From NCBI GenBank assembly GCA_030435675.1, contig CM059623.1, forward strand, positions 10,132,012 to 10,196,011: 64,000 nt of DNA, read 5' to 3'. Positions 35,030 through 45,564 of the stretch are shown here, in pieces. Positions within the stretch are counted from its first letter, which is position 1. The number at the start of each line of letters is the position of its first letter. Source of the stretch: Steinernema hermaphroditum. Taxonomy: Eukaryota > Nematoda > Chromadorea > Rhabditida > Steinernematidae. The notes beneath the pieces are model-generated. The model saw only the letters and a program-made list of their open reading frames with translations. It was not told the DNA's origin and did not search any database. A program made the translations under genes and the position numbers.

Positions 35030-35140
35030 CGTCTTCTCAAGAAGACCGTCACTACCGCCCGAGTCCCCCGCCTCCCCCGCGTCGCCACTCAAGTCCGAAG
35101 TCCCGCTGCAACTCCATAGTCTGCGCAAACTAATATGAAC
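35030..35140 (+). repeat. Dispersed repeat family, degenerate copy
   Basis: Contains CTCAAGAAGACCGTCACTAC, CGCGTCGCCACTCAAG and GAAGTCCCGCTGCAACTCC, in the same order as CGCCAAGAAGACCGTCAACA, CGCCGCCCACTCAAAC and CGCTCCAACTTCGAAGTC in the copy at 43540-43960. Confidence 0.5.
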
Positions 35141-35798
35141 GCTACATTCTATTATGGATTCGACTGCTCCACAACCAGAAGAAAATGAGCTACAGTGACC
35201 ACAGTGCGATTTGCATCTTTTTGTGCATTTATAAGACGTCCTGCACGGCGTCAGCCTTTGATTTAAGGAATATATACGCATAAAAAAACGCTTTGTCTCA
35301 TGAACACGCTTATGTCCTTCACGGAGGAGGAACTGTAACAAATGGTGAATTGACGAAGCCTTGCACAGAAGACAGAAGTGTCACACCAAAAGTGAGTATT
35401 GCAAGTGGGAGGGACTCCTCTATTCTCAATCTAAATGCGGATCAGCCACGGAGTCAGGTTAATCGATCTTCCGAGCACCAACAAGCTTGTGCAAATGTTC
35501 GTTTTATACACAGTGAACGCCGGCACGGTAGCTCAACGTTCTTCACGCGATGATAGCTCATAAGGATGAATCCTGAATGAAAAGCTCTCTGAACACAGCA
35601 GGCTGTCTTATGCTACGGATCAGCACCGCCGGCGACATCGTGCACCAGTTTGTCAAAAATTTGTAGAAAAATTCAATGAATTCGTCTTTGAATTTCCTCA
35701 AATTTTGTTCACCACAAGAACAGTTTGAATGTACGATTTAAGCCCAATGCGCAACATTTTGCTCCCATTCCTCTCGCCATTAGATTACTCCACTCTTA

Positions 35799-36218
35799 AG
35801 GCCCGTTTATACTCTGCGCGGCGGAAAACTCCATTTTTGTGCCGCTTGTGCCGTCTACGTGTGATTTTTTACACTAAACCAAATAAAACTTCACAGTCAT
35901 AATGCTTTCGGATCGGACTATTAAACCATCAAAAGAAAAATTTTTTGGAACATGCCATGTAGGTTAACTTAACTGCCGCTTAGCATCAACTTGAGCTGTG
36001 TCGCGTCGCTGCGCGGCAGTCAAGTTGAAGCTAAGCGGCAGTTAAGTTAAGCTACGTAAAGGTAACCTAAAATTTTTTTTCTGATGATGGTTTGATAGCC
36101 CGGTCCGAAAGCATCAGGACTGTGCAGTTTTATTTGGTTTTGCGTAAATAGTCACGCGTAGACAAGCTAAGCGGCACAAAAAATGGGGTTTTCTGCCGTG
36201 CAGAGTATAAACGGGCCT
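35799..36218. mobile_element. PIF/Harbinger-like MITE
   Basis: A 420-bp element with ends AGGCCCGTTTATACTCTGC and its complement GCAGAGTATAAACGGGCCT. TTA flanks both sides (35796-35798 and 36219-36221), the 3-bp duplication typical of PIF/Harbinger. The arms stay complementary over most of their length, including ACACTAAACCAAATAAAACT against the opposite strand near 36130, and the centre near 36000-36050 is another palindrome around CTAAGCGGCAGTTAAGTTAA. No transposase frame, so non-autonomous. It sits between the truncated FAR fragment and the FAR gene at 36332. Confidence 0.88.
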
Positions 36219-36331
36219 TTAGTTTAACGCTACCCTCATGTATCCAACACAACGCTGATCCCTACAATGTCAAGCGCTTTATCGCAACAAAATAATTCTC
36301 AAGCATCACACCACATGATATTCGGTGTCGC

Positions 36332-37000
36332 TTACTGCTTCTTTCCCGCTTCGGCCTTTCCGCCCGCGGCCGCCTTCATGTGAGGACCATTCGCGAGATC
36401 CTTAAGGCTGGGCAACTCCTTGTACAGCTTCTCCGCGTCGTCCTTAGGGAGGGCCTGCAGTTTTTCAATGATGTCTTTGATGTCAGAAGGCGACGGCTTG
36501 GTGCCAGACATGAACACCTTCTTCAACTAAACATGGAACCGAACCCTTGGCTGTGCTGTATTGTCAGTTTTATACCTCCTCATACAGGTCCTTGACGCCA
36601 GAAGAAATGCCCTCGACAGTCTTCTCGAGGTTAATGTGGGCATCTTCGAATTTCTTGCCAAGAGCAGGAGAGATCTTATTCAGTTCAGCCATGAACTCAT
36701 CCTTCTTCATGGGCTGTCCGCTCTTCATAACTTCTTCGCGGACCTTCTGCAGTGCTTCCTTTTCGGTTTTGTCGAGCTAAAAAACAATCTCATAGAAATG
36801 GTTTCGCAAATAAAACAAACACTATCGATGAGGTTCTGAATGATGGTAGGCATCTTGAAGTGTTCATGACGAATTGCGCCGACGACATCCACTGCTACTC
36901 CTTCAGGAGCCTCACCGCCTTCAGCTTTGACAGCTTCTTTGACAGCTTCTTCGCCATAGGCGAGAGCGGAGAGGGCAAGAATCGCGACGAGGTACTTCAT
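36332..37000 (-). CDS. FAR-type fatty-acid/retinol-binding secreted protein
   Basis: Exons 37000-36821, 36776-36576 and 36526-36332 give 191 residues. The signal peptide is MKYLVAILALSALAYG. An inserted Glu/Ala/Gly-rich stretch (EEAVKEAVKAEGGEAPEG) precedes the family core: PTIIQNLIDSLDKTEKEALQ, then ISPALGKKFEDA, EGISSGVKDLYEE and a last exon with SPSDIKDIIEKLQALPKDD. The C-terminus is Lys/Ala/Gly-rich (AAAGGKAEAGKKQ). A minus-strand TATA box (ATATAAAAAC) lies at about 37031-37040. Intron 1 donor is GTTTGT, weaker than the others. Confidence 0.82.
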
Positions 37001-37260
37001 GGCGAATGTGATGAACTGGCCGTTGTCGATGTTTTTATATCGTAGGAACAACACATTATTTTTGGATTAAATTTGTTTTCGTGGGACTTAGTCGCGGTCT
37101 TTGTTTTCGATTCCGTCCGCTGAGTGGGTAACATAGGTGAGAACGGGAACAAGATCAGACGGCTCAGTTTCGAATACCACATTTCTACTTACCAGTTGTA
37201 CAGTAATTCCTTCTAGTCGCAAATTTTTTGAGGTGCATCGTTATTTTCCCCTTTCGTTTA

Positions 37261-37318
37261 GCGGGTGTCACTGTTATAGCTGGGTTTTTTTCTCCCGGGT
37301 TTTTTTCTCACATAATCG
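37261..37318. repeat. Copy of the terminal repeat of the 50.5-kb inverted-repeat element
   Basis: CTGTTATAGCTGGGTTTTTT, then TCTCCCGGG and a second T-run, repeats almost exactly in reverse complement at 50506-50560, and partly at 50900-50925. It is a solo end of a mobile element family. Confidence 0.6.
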
Positions 37319-37734
37319 AGGGACCGCATCGATGCGGAACATGTCTCCACCGCTGCCCATACAAAACGAAAGGATTCGACTCCCGTCAGTGAACACGAAC
37401 CATTCGGGAAGTCATCGACAGACGGAAGGTTATATGCCCTCGATCACCAACTCTTCTTCGTCTGCATCAACTGTGTATCCCATCCTTATGCACCCGATAC
37501 TTATGCCCCCCCCCTGGTTGGCCTTTCCGCCTGCACCTTCGTCGACCGTAAATGTTAGATAAATTGACCCCACTTTGATCCTGGAGCCGCTACAAGAATA
37601 TTACGCATCTTGAAATCCATGTTAACATGACTCGTTTATACACAGTGTAGCACATAAATATTGTACAACATTACACTTTCATATATTCATGAAGAAGCAC
37701 ACTGTTACTGTGCTTTACAGTTAACATTTTTTTT

Positions 37735-38080
37735 TGTAATTTCATATTGCTTCCATATGTCGTACGCCAATCCAATAAAAATCTGCAGACTCGTCGTGAG
37801 TATCGTCTCCAATTGGTCGTCTGGAGTGTCTTGCAGAATTCGTCACGCCATCATCGGTTCAATCTTCTGTGACCACTTTTCGACATCATCGTTCGCCGAG
37901 TCACTGTCGCGTATTACAAAAAAAACCTTTTTTTGGTATCAGAATGTCAAGCTCCACCACATTCCACTTTGTCCGTTGAGCCCCACAATCGCGCTACTTC
38001 CTGATAGAGCTTCTTCATCGCTTCGACAGCCGTTCACACTGATGGGATAGGCGCCCTCAACTCTGACGGTGATCTACGGT
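37735..38080 (-). mobile_element. Decayed RTE fragment joined to a dispersed-repeat tail
   Basis: 37735-37900 matches 412-610 of the RTE fragment in several blocks: TCATATTGCTTC, CTGCAGACTCGTCG, GTCGTCTGGAGTGTCTTGC and TGACCACTT (TGCGACCACTT in the other copy), with deletions between. From about 37990 the sequence switches to the dispersed repeat: GATAGAGCTTCTTCATCGCTTCGA...CACACTGATGGGA, matching 43850-43900. No open frame remains. Confidence 0.6.
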
Positions 38081-38541
38081 TCGTGAACTACATAGGTTGC
38101 CAAAACTTGATCAGAAAGAAAAGTTGATGAAGCAGACGACTTTGAGGTGTCACCCGAATATGGTAGAGGAGCAATGAGACCTGTTAGTCCGTTTGAGTCA
38201 GGTAAGACGATAGTCGCAGGAGTGCACACAATATACCTTTTGATTGGAGTCATCGTCATCAGGTGACCCGGGCACTCAATAATTTGTAACATATTGAGGA
38301 CGACAGTTTTGTTGGTTTTCTGATTCGAAACTTCGACAACAAAAGGACCGAGAGTGAAGCGGAAGATCGTCACCGGAACGACAGAAAATTGATAACTCCA
38401 AACCGTGATTTCCTAAGTTCATTCAGCAATAAAGTTGATAATCCGCAAATATTTCAGTGCGATGAAATTTCTTAAATAAGTAGTTGGATTTTTTATAAAT
38501 GAAACGTGATCAATATTCTTGATTAAGTGATCAGATCAACT

Positions 38542-39229
38542 TCAGTTGGATCCGGCAAGAATTTTCTTGAATGCATCGGAGTTGTAGAACTTCTTAGTCT
38601 GCGGGAAGAGCTTGAAGAACTCTTCGCGCTCGGATTCCGAAAGACTTTGGAGTTTCTGGGCGAAAGGCAGCATGTCAGCGGCGTTCTTAATGACTTTTCC
38701 GCCTCCGAAGACTTCCTTGGCCTAGATCATATTTTAACTGTCGTCCTTTGAGTTTTGAAACATTACACTGGCATAAGCATCCTGTACGCCTTTTGGCAGT
38801 TTAGCGACGGCCTCATCCAGTTCTTTTCCAGCCTTCTCGACGAGTTCGTAGTCAGGGAGAGAAGCCGCCTTCAGTTTGTCCATGACTTGCTGCTCGCTCA
38901 TGGGCTGGCCCTTCGTAGCGGCCGAAGCGGCTTCCATTATGATCTTCTTCATGGCTTCCTTACCTTCTGGGGTGAACTAAAATTCTCCGGTGAGAGAATA
39001 AATTCTCTGAGCACACCTTATCAAAAGCGTCATGAATTAGGGGTGGGAGGAACTCCTTGGCCTTTTCGAAGACGTCTACATTGGGACCAATAGGCACACT
39101 GGGCGCCGCTCCGGCCACCTTGCCAGCTGCTTCTGCAACGTTTCCAGCTGCTCCTGTAGCAACGTTAGCTGGGTCCTGTGCCGAAGCGAGGGCGGCAAGA
39201 AGTGCGAGAGAGGCGAAGAGGGCCTTCAT
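38542..39229 (-). CDS. FAR-type fatty-acid/retinol-binding secreted protein with Ala/Gly-rich insert
   Basis: Exons 39229-39017, 38976-38767 and 38721-38542 give 200 residues. The signal peptide is MKALFASLALLAALASA. A low-complexity insert (NVATGAAGNVAEAAGKVAG) follows, then the family core: AKEFLPPLIHDAFDKFTPEG, EAMKKIIMEAA, AVAKLPKGVQDAYAS and a last exon with AADMLPFAQKLQSLSESERE. No cysteines in the mature protein. It is the nearest intact relative of the fragment at 34548-34834 and of the gene at 36332-37000, all on the minus strand, so this block looks like a tandem FAR array. Confidence 0.83.
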
Positions 39230-40159
39230 GGTGAGCTAAGTGGAGAACAAGAGCCAACGACGCTTTTGTAGTGAAAAGGATCAATTATTTTGGGATTATG
39301 AGGGCGTTTTGTGTTCATCTCACTAACGACTATGGGGACATGTTTTTGCTTCGGATTGAAAGTGATCGGAGATCTGCGGCAATGAATCATAGAAACGTGA
39401 TGCTCGCAATGAAATGCAATGATGCTGTCGATGTGACGAAACTCGGAATCAGTTGCCGCCTGCAACACCAAAAAGGCTTATCCTCATTGACTCTATCATT
39501 GGTATGCCAAAAAAGAAAAAAGAAACTGCAAAAAGGGTGACGTTTGCGAGACAGGTGATGGCTTAGGAGCTTTTATCTGCTTTAGAGATGTGTCGTTGAC
39601 GATCGGTAACTCTCTCTCTCAGGTTCTCTGAATGAGTTGAGTGATCAGGTTGCATTCAAAAGAAAAAGACAATTCTACAATGGCCATTTGCACTATAGTA
39701 GCTGGATCTTTCCATCTCTCGGTTTTTCTGACGTTTTTCTGCTTCAACGATAGTTGGCTCCTCACAGTAACGGCTAATTTAAAATCCGTACAAACGTCCT
39801 TTAGTAGCACTAACAGCAGAACTAGTATTTAAAGTGCGCAGATCTAATGGTGTTCCTGTTCAAACCCAACATGAGTATATACAGACTGCCTAGTGCTTGG
39901 GAGGGAACAAATTGCATTTTATCAAGTAATTGTCGCAAAGAAAACTTTATTTTACAATGGTCTTTGATTTAAGAATGCATTGCGTTTATTCATGGACAAT
40001 AACGCTACTCATATACAACAGAAATAATGAGTAGATTTCTCTACAAGGGCGAATAAACAAGTGACAGGTTCTTCAAAATGGTTGAAGTAGACGATCACGA
40101 CGGATAGCAAAAGACCTGTCGAAATCGGGGCTGAATTGCTCATGGATTAGGATTGTAAC
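39230..40159. other. Intergenic stretch without a supported gene
   Basis: The plus frame at 39271-39540 lies in the FAR upstream region and shows no family. A short block near 39598-39650 (GATCGGT...GAGTTGAGTGA) resembles the dispersed repeat. Confidence 0.4.
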
Positions 40160-40447
40160 CTATTCATGTCCATACCGCATAGTGTTCGTGACGATATCCC
40201 TCACCATAATGAAGCCATAAAAGACGATCACTATTCCGAAGAAAGCAACCGCAACGCGAAGGCCGTATAGCTTCATGTATTCATCAATATTGAAGGCAGG
40301 GCAAAAGTACCACAGATTCGTTATCACCAGTGCATGGACGGCGTAGATGACAGCCGGCAAATTCCGGAGGAGCGCTTTAGAAACGTTCTCGCAAAGAGTG
40401 AACAGTCGGATTGAAACATAGTGTTCGTCATATAGTGAAGCCTCCAT
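40160..40447 (-). CDS. Small protein with two predicted membrane segments
   Basis: Single-exon frame of 95 residues from the ATG at 40447. Hydrophobic segments are LLRNLPAVIYAVHALVI (about residues 27-43) and VAVAFFGIVIVFYGFIMV (about 66-83), separated by a short loop (YFCPAFNIDEYMKLYG); the tail is RDIVTNTMRYGHE. There is no signal peptide. AATAAA on the minus strand occurs near 39990. I do not recognise a family; a small organelle or surface membrane protein would fit. It may be the last exon of a longer gene. Confidence 0.5.
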   Translation of the reverse strand: MEASLYDEHYVSIRLFTLCENVSKALLRNLPAVIYAVHALVITNLWYFCPAFNIDEYMKLYGLRVAVAFFGIVIVFYGFIMVRDIVTNTMRYGHE

Positions 40448-40679
40448 TCCAGGTTGCCCGGAAAAGAAGCGGTGACGACTGAGGCTCGAACATGAACGTC
40501 AAGTAGTCGGATCGACGGCTTTTAGTGTCCTAGCAACAGAGGGATCTCATCGAAGGAAATAAGAGCTCGGCACCAATGCGGCGACAATGTTCCCAGGCAG
40601 AAGTGATACAGAAAACAGAGTTCCTAAGCGATTTATAGAAGCGTTGACTTACCTGTGCATACGAAAGTAACAAGTGGGC

Positions 40680-40810
40680 GAAGTGGAATCGAATCATCGG
40701 AGTGGAGCAGACTTCGGAGTTGGAGCGGTTCTTCTGCTTTAGAGGGACGCACTGGTGGATGCTAGCGGTCTTCTTGGCGAGATGTGGTTTGGATTGCGTT
40801 TCACGACAAC
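40680..40810 (-). repeat. Dispersed repeat family, degenerate copy
   Basis: On the minus strand it contains ATCTCGCCAAGAAGACCGCT, AAGAACCGCTCCAACTCC and GAAGTCTGCTCCACTCCG, in the same order as in the copy at 43540-43960. Confidence 0.55.
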
Positions 40811-41117
40811 CGCGACAGATTAGACCGTCAGATCGGTTACTGAAGAATACAATACTGAATACATATGTATATACTGAATACATAAGAATACATAAGACAT
40901 ACGTACAGTGATATGACACAAGAATGGCGTAAATAGCATATCATTTTGTGCATGGAATCACCAGGAACCATCCCAAATTGTTGCATTCCGTACTTTCTGC
41001 TCATTCAGCAATGTTTACCACATCGGTTCTCAAGCAGAATTATTTATTACACACCCTGTACACATCTATCAAAGCTCATAAAGTTGGACAGAAAGTCAAA
41101 AACTTGAAAACCAATCC

Positions 41118-42642
41118 TCAATCTGCAATTCGTTCTTTGGGTATATTCTCCAAGGTTTTGAGCGCTTCGTCCAGGGCCAGTGAAGCTCTAAGAACCAATT
41201 TCTCTGTTCGGGCTTCCCACAACGCTTCAGTTCCTAGTTCTTTCTCACCGTCACAGAACAGAGGAATCATCCAGAGGATGTCGACGACGGCAGACAGATA
41301 ACTTATCTTAAATGCTTGGTTCATCTAGAACGTTCATTTTTACGAAATATTTTTGATGATTCGTTACGAACCTGATCGAAACTGAAAGGGACTTCTTTGC
41401 CAGCGCTCGCAAATAGGCTTGATAGAGAGTCATAATAGAATTTGAGAAGGTCAGCCTCGTATTGCCTCCTGACTTCCGCGTCCGAACAACAAACAATTAC
41501 GCGGGCCAAGTCGTTTGTTAAACTGCCTGACCTCAGATAAGTGCATAGAATAAAGATCAGTGGGCATCATTTACCTGTGTGCACAATTTGGAAATCGATA
41601 ATGGCGGCGACTTCGTTGGTGATGTACCCATCGGAATCCAGTTTCCACATGATGTTATTGCACCAGAGATCGCCGTGCGATAGAACGGGTGGAAGGCCTG
41701 GAAATGCGTTATTCCGAACACTCTACTGTCTTTAGTTACCGTAATCTTTGCGATGCTCGAACAAGATGTAGTTGAAGAACTTCCCACTTTTACAGGCCTC
41801 ATACAAAGGCTTGATCTTGCGCCCCAAACCATCTGGCTTCATTTTCATGACTTTTTCGTACATAGGAATGCAGAAATCGACGCTTTCCTGTTCCGAAAAG
41901 CCGTTCTTCGGATCGAATTGGCTTTGCCACGACTGGTCTTCCATGGTAAGGAAAGCGAAGTGCAACTTGACCAGGTGTCTGACAATAGTGTATAGCTAGA
42001 AGTCGCCAATTGGTAACATTTCAACGGGAACTTGCATACCTGAGCCTTGCTGAATCCTTCAAACACACAAGACGATTCTCCTTTGCCAATCATGTTCTCC
42101 ATCAGGAGATAGCCTTCTTTTCCTTCGGCGCACTTTCCGGCCGAGTATATTTTTGGAGTTGGAAGCCCGCTCTTTGCGGCATAATCAGTGTAGAAGAAAC
42201 ACTCTAAGTTGTGCACTTTTGCGACAGATTCGACAAATGAGCTATCCTGAAAACAGCCTCATCCACGAGTCCTAGAGTTCTGGAGAGCTCACCTTCTCAC
42301 TTCCACCGACTGCTCCCTCCAGCGCGTGAACGCCCGGAATCTTCAAAATCACTTCATAGTCCGCATGATCACTTTCAAATTCTATTGTGCATTTATAGAT
42401 GTTGGAGACGAATCCTTTTCCTGCTCCGATGGTCTTTGCTTTCACCTTGAAATATAAAATCCATGCTCGTTTATGCTATAAACAGCACTTACATTTTGAA
42501 CCTTGTTCTTCTCGTGGATCGCTTTAAATAGAGAATCATTCCCATCGAGAGCAGAAATAAGCCACGCGGTATCGAAAGAACTATTTCCTATCTTCTCGGA
42601 TTCCAGAACAGTGTGATTAATGGAGACAGCGTCAACGGACAT
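41118..42642 (-). CDS. CHK kinase-like protein (DUF1679/EcKL family)
   Basis: Exons 42642-42493, 42445-42293, 42246-42040, 41995-41740, 41697-41575, 41526-41372 and 41324-41118 give 416 residues. This family has the protein-kinase-like fold of choline and ecdysteroid kinases. IGAGKGFVSNIYKCTI is the glycine-rich nucleotide loop, VILKIPG carries the Lys, LLMENM sits at the hinge, LSHGDLWCNNIMW places His263/Asp265/Asn270, and AAIIDFQ gives the second catalytic Asp (290). All key residues are present. Intron 1 (42446-42492) ends in TTTCAAG. A minus-strand TTTATAAGG precedes the ATG by about 40 bp. The substrate is unknown; relatives are numerous in nematodes and insects. Confidence 0.87.
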
Positions 42643-43539
42643 ATTGATGAATGTGGTGAAACCGGGTCGCAAGAGAGCGCCTTATAAAGAACTGCGCAGC
42701 CTTGATCGATCGACCAGAGCGGCGACCTTTCGGCCTTCCGACATGCCCTAACCGGTTTTGGAAGAGACTTCAATAATGTAACTAGACGTGGGATATGTCA
42801 ACACGCGATTTATTTAACATCACAGACAAGCGGAAAATGCATGTAATATTGCTTAAAACATTTCAAGCAAGGCGGATGAACCTTACTGCGACCAGAATAT
42901 TGATACTAATCGATCACTAATATAGTGTTCCAGAGTTCGAGTTTACGAGTTTTGTTGCTCGTATCTTTTGGTTCACGCCTGGCGCGACGGCTCTCAGATA
43001 CACCCTAAGACGAGCTTCTGACTTGGAAGTCGACTACTTAATGATCCACGAATATCGAATGTTCAGAAGATAGCGGGCCGAGTTCAGAAGATAGCGGGGT
43101 GTGTGCTTCATCTGTGTCATCTGTTGTCTCGTAGAGACTAAGATGAGGTTACTTAGAATCTTTGATCATCTAAAACTCCTAGTACTATCTTCAATACTGA
43201 ACTTATCCAGCTGATCTAGCCCCATATATAGACGGAGAACCGAGTATGTGTGTTCATGTCGACACGAGATGACCACACAAAATTGGGTCCAGAGGGCAAC
43301 TGAGCGGGACACCCACTGATTACGATTGAAAATGAAAAGCGATCGCAATAAGTTAAGAAGAAACCGGTTCACCGCCACTAGGTCACTATGTCACCGTCTC
43401 GAGATTTACCTGTTTATTTGTATCAAAGGTTCACGCCTCACGAGACGTGACATACGAGCCACATTGTCACTTTGACACAATGAAAGACACTAAAGTCGAA
43501 TATTCGGTAACATTCCATTCTGGGGTCTTTCATTTGCGT
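42643..43539. other. Intergenic stretch with minor repeats
   Basis: No gene. GTTCAGAAGATAGCGGG is repeated in tandem near 43059 and 43082. TTGGTTCACGCCT...GCGACGG near 42970 and AGGTTCACGCCTCACGAGACG near 43427 are related blocks. Confidence 0.45.
43221..43310 (-). repeat. Degenerate copy of the tRNA-derived repeat
   Basis: CCATATATAGACGGAGAACC, then a GTGTGT tract and ACCACACAAAATTGGGTCC, aligns with CCTATATATAAATGGAGAAC ... CCCACACAAAATAAGGACAC at 50020-50110. The B-box-like segment has decayed. Confidence 0.5.
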
Positions 43540-43960
43540 TCCCAGCGATCGGTCGGGTCGTCCACTCGCTCTCTCTGCGGCTGTCTGAGTTCGCTCGGAT
43601 GAGTTGAGTGAGCGGTCGTTCTCGGCCATCATTGATGGCGCAATGATCGCCCCGTTCCAATCCGTCGTGGCTGGCGTGGAACGTAAGCCGAATTATATCT
43701 CGCCAAGAAGACCGTCAACACCGCCCGACCACCCGCGCCGCCCACTCAAACCGAAGAATCGCTCCAACTTCGAAGTCTGCTCCGCCAACCGCTCCGTCGA
43801 TGGGTTTCTTTCGTCCGCCGAGCTGCACCTTCCGTGCTACTTACGGATAGAGCTTTTTTGTTGCTTCGAAGCCCGCGCACACTGATGGGACAGCCGTCTT
43901 CAACTCCGCTGTCGTGCCCTTCGCCGAAGAAAGAAAGGAAACAGGGACAACGGTGATATA
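43540..43960 (+). repeat. Dispersed repeat family, longest copy
   Basis: The most complete of at least six related segments (31395-31570, 33381-33650, 35030-35140, 37990-38080, 40680-40810 and here). Ordered blocks: GAGTGAGCGGTCGTTCTCGG, CGCCAAGAAGACCGTCAACA, CCGCGCCGCCCACTCAAACC, CGCTCCAACTTCGAAGTC and GCACACTGATGGGACAGCC. The plus frame 43604-43885 is open in part (SPRRPSTPPDHPRRPLKP), so it may derive from a retroelement coding region. No terminal repeats or target duplication found; class unknown. Confidence 0.6.
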
Positions 43961-44030
43961 CGGTTCTTCATTGTGCATTTTGAGATTTCTTGCATGGTGA
44001 ATGTCATTGAGTCAAGAGTAAATGTATGTA

Positions 44031-44577
44031 CAGTGGCGGACATATAAATAAGTACACCCCCAGTAAAAAGCTATAAGTGTCCATTTACCCCAAATTTTTT
44101 AAAGTTCACATAAATCGATGACTATCATCAGAAGTAGAATTTAACGGGCAATAAGGTGGTCTAGTTCGTTTTCCGTTCGGGACCCAAAATATCGCATTTA
44201 AAGGTAAAATGAAATGTGCTTCGCGCGACCCATCTGAAAAATTCAACACGATAAATCAGCACTAAAAATCAGAATGCAAAGTAAAATAGGCAAAAATACA
44301 AAAAAAAATGAAAGTTGCCCCATAAAAACATTAGAAACAACAAAGAATGACAGGTGTACTTATTTATATGTCGTCACCGAAATTGAGTCGGTCGAACGTT
44401 TTACCTTTAAATGCGACATTTTGGGTCCCGAACGGAAAACGAACTAGACCACCTTATTGCCCGTTAAATTCTACTTCTGATGATAGTCATCGATTTATGT
44501 GAACTTTAAAAAATTTGGGGTAAATGGACACTTATAGCTTTTTACTGGGGGTGTACTTATTTATTTGTCCGCCACTG
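44031..44577. mobile_element. Tc1/mariner-like MITE with 179-bp inverted repeats
   Basis: Ends CAGTGGCGGACATATAAATA and its near-complement TATTTATTTGTCCGCCACTG are flanked by TA (44029-44030 and 44578-44579), the Tc1/mariner signature. Arms 44031-44209 and 44399-44577 are almost identical, so the insertion is fairly young. The 190-bp centre has no transposase. Inside, 44349-44378 (CAGGTGTACTTATTTATATG then TCGTCACCG) is an imperfect third copy of the terminal sequence, set against the right arm. Confidence 0.9.
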
Positions 44578-45164
44578 TATGTATTCCGGACTCTCACTCG
44601 TGTCACGGTGGCGAGCGGTCGGTCCCTCCGGTCGCTCTCTGAGCGTCGGGTTGGTCAGACAGCAAACCCTGTGGCAGTTGTGACTGTTCCGGCTTCCAGA
44701 GGGAATTGGGACACCCGGAAGCCGTAGTCCCACCACCGCTGACAACAAGATGCCCGACGCCAGGAATCCGACGCCCGACGCTGCGTGAGATGTCATCCCG
44801 AAGGACGCCGACGCTCTGAGGACCAGCGAAGACGCAACTCCCGGACCACGGAGCATCAGATGCAAGCTCGGAAGCGTTCGCTGTGCCGCAAACGATATTC
44901 CGCTGCCGTAGCTGAAGATTTGCCGATTCCCAGATGCCCCGTGAAGTGCGCCGTCTACGACCGGTTCGACATCTACGCCGCGCCAGGGATGAAGTCGTCT
45001 GCCAGACATCCTTTGTTTGTCTATTTTCGGTGTCGCGCAAGGCATAATGCCTTTGATTAGCGAAACAAAGTTGTGAAGTTGTGAAAGTTGTATGTATTCC
45101 ATTCAGGGTTTCTACTGGTCAGCTTCTTTGGCAGGCTTAAAAGGCCCGTTTTAAAAGAAACGTA

Positions 45165-45564
45165 GTCGACCGATTGCGCGAAAATTCCGCGAACGAAAGT
45201 TCCGCGAATTTCATATTCCGCAAACGATGATCTTTCCCTTCAGAGTCTCATTATTGACATGTAGCCTTGCGGACATGTACCCTTTCTTCGTGTTTTCTCG
45301 GAAGATGCTTGGATGAACTGTGTTTCATCAGGATCTGAAGATAATCCATCACCTTCACATCTTTTTTTCACAAGCTTCTTATCTATCTATGAAAACACAA
45401 AACGCAAATAGATTGTCGCAGCTGAGCACAGACTGCACAAATACAGAAAAACAGAAGACGTAAGTCAATTCGTGGGTGGACCCCTGGCAAACGTCATTTT
45501 TGAAATTTGCGGAACTGACATTCGCGGAACTTGAAATTCGCGGAATTTCGCGCCACGAGTCGAC
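45165..45564. mobile_element. Foldback element with TTCCGCGAA-rich inverted repeats
   Basis: Left end GTCGACCGATTGCGCGAAAA, then TTCCGCGAACGAAAGTTCCG, and right end CGGAATTTCGCGCCACGAGT plus CGAC are inverted and imperfect over about 60 bp. Within the arms the subrepeat TTCCGCGAA(N)6-8 recurs three times. The centre is AT-rich without a frame. No clear target duplication, so boundaries are approximate. Confidence 0.65.

Noticed and set aside
42462..42477. Alternative acceptor TTTATAG in CHK intron 1
   Set aside because: It would leave an intron of about 15 bp; the TTTCAAG acceptor gives a normal 47-bp intron and a proper alignment.
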